Source: Nesterenkonia sp. (GTDB lineage Bacteria; Actinomycetota; Actinomycetes; Actinomycetales; Micrococcaceae). Taken from it: a DNA stretch of 64,000 nucleotides. This document shows positions 27,122 through 36,600 of the stretch, piece after piece. Numbering within the stretch: the stretch's first letter is position 1; each line of letters starts with the position of its first letter. The DNA is taken from NCBI RefSeq assembly GCF_029265375.1, contig NZ_JAJUJJ010000004.1, forward strand, positions 80,182-144,181, given 5' to 3'. Both the position numbers and the translations under genes were made by a program. Below the pieces are notes generated by a model. The model was not told the origin of the DNA. It did not search any database and saw only the letters and a list, made by a program, of their open reading frames with translations.

Positions 27122-28363
27122 ATGGAGATACCTGACGTGACATGGGTCATCGTGGCAGGGGCGCTGGTGCTGTTTATGACGCCGGGCCTGGCGCTCTTCT
27201 ACGGCGGCTTGTCCCAGACCAAGTCCGCGGTCAACATGATGATGATGAGCTTCGCGGCGATGGGCCTGGTCGCCCTGACCTGGGCGCTGTGGGGCAATGC
27301 GATCGCAGGTGCTGACGCCATCGGCGGCGGACTCTTCGGCAATCCGACAGCGGACTTCGCGCTGGCTGAGTCCTTCGCCGCCGGCGAGGACTCCTTGGTG
27401 TGGGTCGGCTTCGGGGCCACTTTCGCCATCATCACCACCGCGCTGATCTCCGGAGCCATCGCCGACCGGGCCAAGTTCTCCGCCTGGATGATCTTCGTTC
27501 CCGTCTGGGTCACGCTGGTCTACTGCCCGCTGGCCTTCTGGGTGTGGGGCGATGGCGGCCTGCTGGTCGAGGGCGGCATGATCGGTGACGCGGTCGGCGA
27601 GGCAGTCGACTTCGCCGGTGGGCTGGTGGTGCACATGTGCGCCGGGCTGGCTGCCCTAGCGCTGGTGCTGGTGATCGGCCCGCGCAGCAACTTTGCCCCC
27701 AATAAGCCGCATAATGTGCCGTTCGTGCTGCTGGGGGCTTCTATCCTGTGGTTCGGCTGGTTCGGCTTCAACATTGGTGAGGCTGCTGACGGCGCCCAGG
27801 CCAGCCTGAACTGGATCAACACGATGCTGGCTCCGGCTGCTGCGCTGGTGGCATGGCTGGTCACTGAGTGGGCCCGTGGGAAGAAGCCCACGCCGGTGGG
27901 TGCGGCTTCCGGCATCGTGGCCGGCCTGGTGGCGATCACTCCTGCAGTGGCGTTCCTGACCCCGCTGGGTGCGATCATCCTGGGCCTGGTTGCCGGTGTG
28001 ATCTGCTGCTTCGCCGTCGACTTCAAGTACGGCAAGTATGACGACACCTTGGATGTGGTCGGCCTGCACTTCGTGGCCGGTCTGTGGGGCACTCTCGCCA
28101 TCGGCCTGTTCGGTGTGGAGGAGCTGATCGGTGACGGCCGCAGCGGCATTCTGCTCGGCGGCGGGTTCGACCTGCTGTGGGCCCAGATCGTGGCGTGCGC
28201 GATCACGCTGGTGTTCACCTTCGTGGCCACCTTCATCATCGGGCTCATCATCCAGAAGACCATCGGGTTCCGTGTGGAGCACGAGGTGGAGGAAGGCGGC
28301 ATTGACGCTGTGGCCCACCACACTGAGGCCTACGTGTACGACGAGGCGACGCCTCGCCCCTGA
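27122..28363 (+). CDS. amt: Ammonium transporter
   Basis: Amt/MEP/Rh channel for ammonium uptake, about 413 residues with eleven predicted membrane helices. The twin pore histidines are present in GGLVVHMCAG and VGLHFVAGLWGTLA; the N-terminal region shows TPGLALFYGGL. I begin at the ATG at 27122, which has GGAGGG immediately upstream, rather than the in-frame GTG at 27095. Unlike many relatives there is no glnK or glnD next to it. A GlnR-like box upstream suggests induction under nitrogen limitation. Confidence 0.95.
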   Translation: MEIPDVTWVIVAGALVLFMTPGLALFYGGLSQTKSAVNMMMMSFAAMGLVALTWALWGNAIAGADAIGGGLFGNPTADFALAESFAAGEDSLVWVGFGATFAIITTALISGAIADRAKFSAWMIFVPVWVTLVYCPLAFWVWGDGGLLVEGGMIGDAVGEAVDFAGGLVVHMCAGLAALALVLVIGPRSNFAPNKPHNVPFVLLGASILWFGWFGFNIGEAADGAQASLNWINTMLAPAAALVAWLVTEWARGKKPTPVGAASGIVAGLVAITPAVAFLTPLGAIILGLVAGVICCFAVDFKYGKYDDTLDVVGLHFVAGLWGTLAIGLFGVEELIGDGRSGILLGGGFDLLWAQIVACAITLVFTFVATFIIGLIIQKTIGFRVEHEVEEGGIDAVAHHTEAYVYDEATPRP

Positions 28364-28381
28364 GCCTGGGGCACATTCCTT

Positions 28382-28424
28382 CAGCGGAGGGCGGAGTCAG
28401 CGCTGCTGGCCCCGCCCTCCGCTG
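28382..28424. terminator. Bidirectional terminator between amt and MFS gene
   Basis: Perfect 13-bp stem CAGCGGAGGGCGG / CCGCCCTCCGCTG with a 17-nt loop between two convergent genes. Confidence 0.75.
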
Positions 28425-28431
28425 CGCCGGA

Positions 28432-29664
28432 TCAGCCAGCCGCAGCCCTGCGGGCCGGCAGAGTCTCCGGTGCCGCGGTCCAGGCGGCAGCACCGATGAG
28501 CATCACGACCCCGGTGACGCCGAAAGCCCATCCGTAGCTGAGATGGTCCACAATGAGCCCTGCCAGCAGCGGTCCGATGATGGCGCCGAAGTCTTGGGTC
28601 ATCTGGAAGGTGGAGACCACTGAACCGCCATTGCGGCCTTCACCGACGATGTCGGCGACCGCAGCCTGCTGGGCCGGCACAATGAGACCGGTTCCAGCCC
28701 CTGCCACCAGGCTCAGCACCAGCAGCATCCAGGGGTGGGCAGCTGATCCGAGTGCCGCGGTCGCCAGCCCCGCGATCACCAGCCCGGCCAGGATAGGTGG
28801 GCGTCTGCCCCATTCATCGGAGCGTTTGGCCACGGTGAGCACAACTGCCACGTTGCCGGCTGCGAATGCCGCAAGGGCCACTCCCGCCAACTGGTCGGCG
28901 CCGATGAACCACCCGGTGCCGACGAATGCTGTTGCCGCGAAGAGCGGCACGATGGAGTTTCTGAGCCCGAAGGTGGCCCAGCCGTTGGCGAATCCTGAGG
29001 TCAGTGCCGCTCGGTAGCTGGGCATTCTCCACGCCTCTGCCACAGTGGCGCGGCGCCGGCTGTCCCGGTTGGCGCGGTCTTCCAGTCGTGAGCGGCGCAG
29101 CATGACGAACACGATGGCTGCAGCCAGGATCAGTGCCCCGCCGTAGACCAGGAACGGGACGCGCTGGCCCAGCACCAACAGTGCTGATCCCAGCAGGGGG
29201 CCTGCCACGTTTCCGATCAGAAAGGCCGATGCGTACGCGCCGGAGACCCGTCCGCGGATCTGCGGCGGAGCTTTCCGGGCCAGGAAGGTCATCGCCGAAA
29301 CGGTGAAGAAGGTGGAGCCGATCCCGCCGACGGCCCGGAAGATCAGCAGCAGCTCATAGGTGGGGGCGAAGGCCGTGGCGAACATGGAGGCGGCCACGAT
29401 GAGCAGTCCCACCACATAGACCGGTGTCTCTCCCAAGGTCTGGGTCAGCTTGCCGGAGACCGGTGCGAAGATCAGCCGAAACAGGCCGAAGGCGGAGACG
29501 ACTGCGGAGACCGCCATCGCGCTGACCCCGAAGTCTGCGGCGTACTGCGGCAGGATGGGGGCGACGATGCCGAAGCCGATGGCGATGATGAAGGCTGAGG
29601 CGATCATCACCTTCAGCTCGGCGGGTATGCGGGGACGCTCAGCGGCTTCGGCGGATGTGCTCAC
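28432..29664 (-). CDS. MFS transporter, DHA1-type efflux protein
   Basis: 410 residues with twelve predicted helices. Motif A is seen between helices 2 and 3 (APVSGKLTQTLGETP). The N-terminal half carries FRAVGGIGSTFFTVSAMTFLARKAPPQIRGR, which I quote only in parts (RAVGGIGS, PQIRGRVSG) as typical drug:H+ antiporters. The substrate is unknown. It is convergent with amt and lies downstream of the ATP-grasp-like gene at 29742 on the same strand with a 77-bp gap, so it might share that transcript. Confidence 0.85.
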   Translation of the reverse strand: MSTSAEAAERPRIPAELKVMIASAFIIAIGFGIVAPILPQYAADFGVSAMAVSAVVSAFGLFRLIFAPVSGKLTQTLGETPVYVVGLLIVAASMFATAFAPTYELLLIFRAVGGIGSTFFTVSAMTFLARKAPPQIRGRVSGAYASAFLIGNVAGPLLGSALLVLGQRVPFLVYGGALILAAAIVFVMLRRSRLEDRANRDSRRRATVAEAWRMPSYRAALTSGFANGWATFGLRNSIVPLFAATAFVGTGWFIGADQLAGVALAAFAAGNVAVVLTVAKRSDEWGRRPPILAGLVIAGLATAALGSAAHPWMLLVLSLVAGAGTGLIVPAQQAAVADIVGEGRNGGSVVSTFQMTQDFGAIIGPLLAGLIVDHLSYGWAFGVTGVVMLIGAAAWTAAPETLPARRAAAG

Positions 29665-29741
29665 ATGTGTTCAGCAACGTTGAGCTCCCGCGATGTCTTC
29701 CCCGCGCCTCGGCCGCCGGCAGAATCGCTGAGCAGAGACGC

Positions 29742-30914
29742 TCACCGGGGTGTGGTCTCGGCCCACATCACCGGGTCCTCGAGCAGTCTGCCGGCCACCG
29801 CCAGTTCTGTGAGCAGCGCAATGGCATCGGCAGAGCCCCGGAGTCTGCCGCGCAGACTTCCTCCCAGGTCGTCTCCAATCTCTGCACTGCAGTGGACCTG
29901 CGCTGCAGCTGCAGCGCGCTGCAGGACCGGCAGTTCGTGTTCGGCATCGGCGAGCCCTTCCCAGTGGAAATCGACGTCGATGGGGTGTGTGGCCTCGCCG
30001 GCCGTGGAGTCGACGGCGCGCAGTATTCGCCCCGCAATGCGCTCAGCAGTCTGGGCAGACACCTGATACTGCACGTGCAGCCACGGGCGTTCGGAGACCT
30101 CCAGAACCTGGTGCTGCTGTGCATCCAGAGGCTGGGCAGGGTTCGCCACCAGCACCTCAAGAGAAACACACAGAAGATCGGGAAACAGGCCCGCCACTCG
30201 TCGTGCAAGATCGACGACGCTGCTGTCGATCTCGGCAAGGACATCCGTGTATCGGGTCTCCCCGCCACCACGGTGCAGTGCGGAGACGACCTCACCGTCC
30301 ACAGTGAGCATCCTGAGCTTAGTGCCGGGGATCTGCGGCTCGACCATCACCTCATAGCCTGGCTTTGCCAGTCCCGTACGTCCTCGGGGCATGAAGATCT
30401 GCGTGAAGGAATAGGAAGAGCTGGTAAAGTTCGACCGCCGCGTGGGGGCGGTCTGGAAGTATTCGAACGCCGCGGCAAACTCCTCAGGACCACGGACATC
30501 GGAGATCACTTCAATACCGGCCTCGCCCACCACCGGCTTGAGTCTCACGGGCCATCCTGCCGACTCGGCGTAGGCCAGGGCCGCTTCGTACCCGCGCCGC
30601 ACTGAGAATGCTGCAGACTCCGGTGCAGGAATCTCATATGACTTCAGCAGCTCGCGCCGGATCCGTCTGTCTTCCAGAGCGGTCACCGTGGAGACCCCGG
30701 CGGTGTTGGCCACACCGTGGGCGAAGGATGCCTCCGCGCCCCCGCTCCCCCGTCCGGGCAGCATGAGCACTTGACCGGGAAGCAGGGAGCAGGCCGCGCC
30801 GCTGCGCAGCGCTGCCGTGTGGAGCAACCATCCATCCAGCAGATCGGCGCTGATGACGTCAGCTGGTGCTGGCAGAGCTGTGCCGATTCGCGCCGGGGGT
30901 CGGGGCGGCTTCAT
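29742..30914 (-). CDS. Degenerate ATP-grasp-like protein
   Basis: 390 residues. The middle and C-terminal parts resemble the cyanophycin-synthetase-type ATP-grasp fold: LLKSYEIPAPESAAFS, an AGWPVRLKPVVGEAG nucleotide-binding strand and a VEPQIPGTKLRMLTVDGEVV strand. The central VGDGV-containing insertion of its neighbours is absent. The terminal metal-binding E-x-N is replaced by LEVSE. It may be a non-catalytic partner of the protein encoded upstream. Its start overlaps that gene's stop by four bases (30911-30914), so the two are translationally coupled and probably made in fixed ratio. Confidence 0.65.
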   Translation of the reverse strand: MKPPRPPARIGTALPAPADVISADLLDGWLLHTAALRSGAACSLLPGQVLMLPGRGSGGAEASFAHGVANTAGVSTVTALEDRRIRRELLKSYEIPAPESAAFSVRRGYEAALAYAESAGWPVRLKPVVGEAGIEVISDVRGPEEFAAAFEYFQTAPTRRSNFTSSSYSFTQIFMPRGRTGLAKPGYEVMVEPQIPGTKLRMLTVDGEVVSALHRGGGETRYTDVLAEIDSSVVDLARRVAGLFPDLLCVSLEVLVANPAQPLDAQQHQVLEVSERPWLHVQYQVSAQTAERIAGRILRAVDSTAGEATHPIDVDFHWEGLADAEHELPVLQRAAAAAQVHCSAEIGDDLGGSLRGRLRGSADAIALLTELAVAGRLLEDPVMWAETTPR

Positions 30915-33631
30915 GCGGTGTCCTCCTCCAACACGTCAGTCCCTGAGGCTCCGGCATCGGCGCCGTCGTCGAACATTCCGGGCTCGGTGCTGTCACCCAG
31001 AGCCTCATCCTCGGCCTCCAGGTCTTCCAGATCTGGGGTGAGGAATCCGTCCGGCGGCGCTTGGGTGATGTGCTCGGTGCGCACGAATTCGGGGATGGCT
31101 TTGGGCGGGCCCAGCACTGCCAGCACCACGAGGGCGGAGACTGCCTCGGTGGGTCCGGAGGCTTGCACATGAATCTCGTTTTCGCCGGCGGCGCGCACCC
31201 AGCCTGAGAGGCCGAATGATGTGGCGTGCCGGGCCAGCCAGCGGCGATACCCTACGTCTCTGACTCGCCCCACGACCTGCAGGGATAGGTTAAGGCGCTC
31301 GGCCCGCTGGTGGCGCGCTGTCAGCCCGTAGGACTGGATGGTCTCCCTCATGAATCTTTCAGAGATTCTGCGCGGAGTCCCGTACATGGGGTACTCGGCG
31401 ACTGGCAAGGCTGCCATGGCATTGAGCTCTACGATGGCGGCATCCTGCTCCTCCAGCGGTTTGGTGTGGTCTTCCAGCAGGAAGTCCACACCGCAGTACC
31501 GCATACCAGGCACCGCACGAGTCGCACGGACTGAAGCCTCCTTGATGCTGGGGTGAAGGTCCTCCAGGATCTCTACAGAATCTCCGCCTTGGGTGAGGTT
31601 ATTGGTCGGCGCCAGGGTGACACGTTCCCCTGCCGGCGGCACGCTCGTGATGGAGTAGGGGGTTTTGCTGAGCATGTATTTGGCGGACGCGTTGAACTTC
31701 ACGCGCAGCTGACCCAGATGAGAGTTTCGCTGACGTTCCATGTTCTTCTGGATCATCAGCTGGCCGATGGTCTGCACCCCGTCGCCCACCACCGAAGCTG
31801 GTATGCGCTCCACTGCGGCGAAGACCTCGTCTCCGATGACCATTATTCGGTAGTCATTGCCCCGGACGTGCTTCTCCACGATGAAGGGCTGGCTGCCATG
31901 GGTCCCACTGTCGAGCTGCCTCAGCAGCGCGGACAATTCCGAGCGCGTCTGGATATTGGGCGTCACACCGGTGCCCATGGTTCCTTCGGCAGGTTTGAGC
32001 ACCACGGGGTAGCCGATCCGATCGGCATAGGTCAGGGCCTTCTCATGAGCGCCGCCGGGGAACGTCCGGCCCTGCGGCACCGGACAGTCGTGGCGCTGCA
32101 GCAGCAGACGGGTCGCTTCCTTGTTCCGGGCCACTGATGAAGCCACAACACCCGACAATGGCCAACGTGAGGCGCGGAAGTGGACCAGAGGGTGGGCCCC
32201 GTCCGTGGCGGCGAATGCCGACTTGTTGTAACGCACGGTATTGAGCCCGTAGGCCAGGGCCTCCCGCTCCAAGATATGACCCCGCACCGCGTACGAGCCG
32301 ATGGGCGCAATGTAATTGACATCGCTGTATTCATTGGCCGAGGGGCCGCTGGCTGCGATCTCTGAGCTGGAGTGGAAGATGCGGGCTTGGGCGCGTGCGA
32401 CCAGCGCCTCGTAGCGCAGTCGCAGGCCCATGCCGAGTCTGAGGGCCGGTGAGCGACGCAGCCGCGATTCTCGGCTGGAGAGGAGAAAGCGACGCTCCAC
32501 GTCCGCAGCACCGGTGAGATGCTGGACTCCGGGCATGGCCACTGCCAAGTCCCGGTGCGCCATGCGGGTGATCTTAGAGGCCCCTGGGAACTGGCTGATC
32601 AGAATGTGCCCGGCGGGGTTCTGGGCGAGGAACTGCTCGGCCTGCTCCAGGCTTCGCAGCAGACCTCCTGCCTGGCCCGGACGCAGGTGCAGAGTCCTCA
32701 GGACGCCGGCTCCCTGCTGGAGCAGCTCTGCGGTGCCGTGAGGTCCGGACTGCCGCGCCATGATGCGGATATCCAGGCCGGTGAGCACCTCAGCGGTCGC
32801 ATCGTCGGCGTAGCGCTGCAGTGCGACGGTCTCTTCCCGAACCACAGGGTTCTGAAGAATGATCCGCCCCGGGGCCAAGCCCTCCGACCTCCACTTCGCC
32901 AGCGCATCGATCACACCACGGGCCTCGTCGGCTTGGAGCTGTCGCCGAAAGGAGACCCACAGCGTCTGCCCGCCTGTGCGCGCCGATTCACGTCCCCAGG
33001 CGTAGAGCACCTCTTCCAGCTTGAGGAGGTCACTGGGTGCGTCACCGTCGCAGATCACCCGCACCGGGCCGCGCTGCCGCTTGGCACGCCGGCCGAAGTA
33101 TGACTCCAGCGCCTCAGGGTCAGCTTCGCGAAGGGCAGCCGGCGCCGGGGGAACTCCGGAGATCCGGCGCCGGCCGAGCAGGTCGGCGAGAGTGACGCCT
33201 GAGGCCTTGGCCGCGCAGTCCAGCAGCGCAGTCTCGATCCCCATGACAGTGGCGCGGCAACGGAAGGCGACGTCCAGCTCATCTGCTCCAGCTGCGGACT
33301 CGAGCACCTCAGTCCGGCGCCGAATGCTCGCCAACGGGTCGGCGAGGTCCAGGGACCAACCCACCAGATCCTTCAAGGCCCCGTCCAGCAAGGCCCAGGA
33401 GCGGTCATGGCGGTCACCGGTCTGCCCCACCCTGGGCTGCGCTTCTCCAAGGCCGGTGACCTCGCGTCCGTCTGCTGTGACGGCAGTGAGGCTGATGACG
33501 TAGTTCAGCGGCGCTACCGTGCGCCGGGTGTGTTCAGCCGAGAGGTTCATCGGAACCCGATAGGCAATGGCCTCTGCATGCTGTACACGCAGCCACTGCG
33601 GGCGGCGCAGCTGAGGAAGCGAAAGCCTCAC
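30911..33631 (-). CDS. Fusion: pseudo-enolase domain + CphA-type ATP-grasp + acylphosphatase-like domain
   Basis: 906 residues. Residues ~20-400 have the muconate-lactonizing/dipeptide-epimerase enolase fold (GIETALLDCAAKASGVTLADLLG), but the metal and base positions are lost: KxK reads VRVIC, DANQGW reads VSFRRQ, EQP reads QNP. Residues ~494-760 form a cyanophycin-synthetase-type ATP-grasp with YPVVLKPAEGTMGTGV, SVVGDGVQTIGQL, SVPPAGERV and the metal motif VELNA, so this ligase domain looks active. Residues ~782-845 resemble acylphosphatase (GRVRDVGYRRW, GLSGWVR) with the catalytic Arg kept but the Asn replaced by Ala; an acidic tail follows. The GTG start overlaps the smc stop (GTGA). Likely joins amino acids or peptides using ATP; substrate unknown. 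Confidence 0.75.
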   Translation of the reverse strand: MRLSLPQLRRPQWLRVQHAEAIAYRVPMNLSAEHTRRTVAPLNYVISLTAVTADGREVTGLGEAQPRVGQTGDRHDRSWALLDGALKDLVGWSLDLADPLASIRRRTEVLESAAGADELDVAFRCRATVMGIETALLDCAAKASGVTLADLLGRRRISGVPPAPAALREADPEALESYFGRRAKRQRGPVRVICDGDAPSDLLKLEEVLYAWGRESARTGGQTLWVSFRRQLQADEARGVIDALAKWRSEGLAPGRIILQNPVVREETVALQRYADDATAEVLTGLDIRIMARQSGPHGTAELLQQGAGVLRTLHLRPGQAGGLLRSLEQAEQFLAQNPAGHILISQFPGASKITRMAHRDLAVAMPGVQHLTGAADVERRFLLSSRESRLRRSPALRLGMGLRLRYEALVARAQARIFHSSSEIAASGPSANEYSDVNYIAPIGSYAVRGHILEREALAYGLNTVRYNKSAFAATDGAHPLVHFRASRWPLSGVVASSVARNKEATRLLLQRHDCPVPQGRTFPGGAHEKALTYADRIGYPVVLKPAEGTMGTGVTPNIQTRSELSALLRQLDSGTHGSQPFIVEKHVRGNDYRIMVIGDEVFAAVERIPASVVGDGVQTIGQLMIQKNMERQRNSHLGQLRVKFNASAKYMLSKTPYSITSVPPAGERVTLAPTNNLTQGGDSVEILEDLHPSIKEASVRATRAVPGMRYCGVDFLLEDHTKPLEEQDAAIVELNAMAALPVAEYPMYGTPRRISERFMRETIQSYGLTARHQRAERLNLSLQVVGRVRDVGYRRWLARHATSFGLSGWVRAAGENEIHVQASGPTEAVSALVVLAVLGPPKAIPEFVRTEHITQAPPDGFLTPDLEDLEAEDEALGDSTEPGMFDDGADAGASGTDVLEEDTA

Positions 33632-36600
33632 GGGACCTCCTGTTTCTCGGGTGCCGCATCCCTGTTCAGACGTTGGGACACTACCCGAGTGGAGCCGTCT
33701 TGGCGCATTGACACCCCGTAGAGGGCATCGGCGATCTCCATGGTGCGCTTCTGGTGGGTGATCACGATCAGCTGAGAGCTTTCCCGCAGCTCCTCGAAGA
33801 TGACCAGCAGGCGAGAGAGGTTGGTGTCATCCAGGGCCGCCTCGACCTCGTCCATCACGTAGAAGGGGCTGGGCCGGGCTTTGAAGATAGCGACCAGCAG
33901 CGCGACGGCGGTCAGTGATCGCTCTCCGCCGGAGAGAAGGGAGAGCCTGCGGATCCTCTTTCCCGGGGGCCTGGCGTGAACCTCGATGCCGGTGTTGAGC
34001 ATGTCCTCCGGGTTGGTCAGCTCCAATCGCCCCTCGCCTCCGGGGAAGAGGCGTGAGAAGACCCGTTCGAACTGGATGCGGGTGTCTTCCCAGGCGGCGG
34101 CGAAGACGCGGTGAACCGTGGAGTCAACCTCGGCGATGATGTCCAGCAGGTCCTGCCGGGACTTCTTCAGGTCTGCCAGTTGTCCCTGCAGGTAACTGTG
34201 CCGCTCTTCCAGGGCGGCGTGCTCCTCCAGGGCCAGTGGATTGACCTTCCCCAGTGCTTTCAGATCTCTGCGCGCCTTGGCGAGCCGGGCTTCCTGCTCG
34301 GCTCGGACGTAGGGTCGGCCTGCCGCCTCACTGTTCGACGGGACCTCATCGCTGCTGTCTGAGACCTCTGCATCCGGGTCCGGCACCGGCTGGTCCGGCC
34401 CGTAGTGCTCGATCAGGTACTCGGCGGTGAGGCTGAGCTCTTCGTCGGCCCGGGCTTCGGCGGCTTCCAGCGCCAGGCGCAGTTCGGTCTGCTTCAGCTC
34501 TGCCTGGTGCAGTCTGGAGGTGATCTCCTCCAGCTGGCGTGCCTCGTGGGAGCGGCGATCGCTCAGCTGCTGGACCTGAGCGCTGACTTCTTGGTGCCGT
34601 TGCCCGGCTGCGGTCCGGGCAGATTCGGCGGCCGCCAGCTGTGCGGTGATCTCCTCAATCGCCTGCTCGGCCTCGTGCTGGATCTGCTGGGCCTGCGCGG
34701 CGCGTTCGCGGCGGGCCGCTGCGGCGCGCTGAGCCTGCTCCCGCCGGTGCTCCTCCGCCTGGGCCGAGCGGCGCAGCCCCGCGGCACGGTCCTGCAGCTG
34801 AGTGAGCTGCTCTTCGGCAGCACGCAGCGCCAGGCGGGCATCGACCTCCTCCCGGCGGGCTGCCGAGGCCTGTTCGGTGAGCTTGTCGCGCTCAGCCGTG
34901 GAGGGCTCCTCCACCGCCTCCTGCGACTCGGCGGCCTGGAGCCTGGCGGTGACCTCTGTGAGCTGCTCGGCGGCATCAGCTGCGGCGGTCTCGGCGTCGT
35001 CGATCTCCCGAGCGAAGCTGTCCACCCTGTTCTGGGCGCGGGTGATCTCCGCGGTGAGCCGCTGGACCTGGTCAGAGGTGGCGGCCAGCTGAGCCTCGTT
35101 GGCCTGCAGCGCCTCCAGGGCTTGGTTCACCTGCAGCTCAGCTTCGGCGACAGATGAACGCGCCTCGGCCTCCTCCGCGGTCGTCTTTTCCAACTCCGCC
35201 TCGGCCTGCTGCAGTGCGTCTTTCAGCTCGTCGATCTGAGCGGTCAGCGCCAGTTCGGCATTCTCCACCGGGGTCCCGCCGATCCGCTCCCCCGCTCTCA
35301 TAATGACGCCGTCGGGAGTCACCGCGGTCCGCACACCGTCGGTCTGCAATGCTGCCTCGCCAGCAGAGTGGTCTGCCACCAGCACCACCCCGTCCAGAGC
35401 TGCCGCCAGCGGAGCGGCAAGCTGCGCAGGGGCGGTGACCAGGTCCAGGGCCCAGTGGGCGTCCTGCGGCAGCGGAGCCCCAGGCGCTTGCGGGCTGGGC
35501 CCGTCGGTGGGAAAGACCACGTGGGCGCGGCCGCCGTCATGGGCGGCCAACCAATCCAGTGCAGAGGCGGCGGACTGGGCGTCTGCGGCCACCATGGCGG
35601 TGTCCAGGCTGCCCAGCACGGCAGCGACGGCTTTCTCCCAGCCGGGCTCCACCCGCAGCTTCTCCGCGTAGGAGCCGGTGATCCAGTCCTGCTGGTGGGA
35701 GCTCAGGCTGGCTGCACCGTCGCGCGGGCTGCGTGCCTGGTGAAGTCCCGTGAGTCGTGCACGGTACTCGCTGACTGTGATCTCCAGGCGCCGCTGGGCC
35801 TCCGCCAACTCCCCGTGCTTCTCGCGCAGGGATTCCCAGCGGTGCTGGGCTTGTCTGTAGGCCTCGTCCAGGTCTGGTTCACCGGTCTCGATCGAGGCGA
35901 TGCGCTGCTGCAGCTCTGCCAGTTCCGCCCTGGCGCTCTCTAAGGACTCGCGCTCTGCCTGATGCTGCTCGGCAGCCCGGCGGCGTCGGGATTCCGCGGC
36001 CTCCGCTCGGCCCTGAGCCGTCTCCACCCGCCCTCGGAGGGTGGCAAGTCCTGCCCTGCGGTCTGCAACCGCGCGCAGCTGCTCGGTGATGCGGGCCTCC
36101 TCGGAGCGCAGCGCCTCCTCGGCCTCTGCCCGGGCGGCTGAGAGCTCGTCCAAGCGCGCCTGCGCCTGCTGCACCTCCTCCTTCTGAACGGCGGCCTCCT
36201 GGCTGACCTGGTCAGCCGTCTCGCGCAGCTGCTGGGGGTCCCGTCCGGTGGAGTGGTCGCTCTGCGCGGTGGAGAGCAGGCTGACAGATCGCTCAGCCGC
36301 TAAGGAGGCTACGGACCGGAGTCTCTCCTGCACCTGGGCCAGGCGGTGGGCTCCTGCGCTGAGCCGGTCCGACCGGGTGCGCAGCGCCTCGGCCTGCTGG
36401 CTGAGCTCTGCGATCTGCGAATCTTGGTCGGCCAGTTGTGCACGCAGGCGCTCGGCGGCCTCCCGGTCAGTCTGCTCTTCGGTGCTCGAGGCATGCAGAG
36501 CGGTTGCGGCCTGGACCAGGTCGTCGGCGATCAGCCGGCTGAGTGCATCCCGGACGTCGTACTGAATCTGTTGGGCACGGCGGGCCACCTTGGCCTGACG

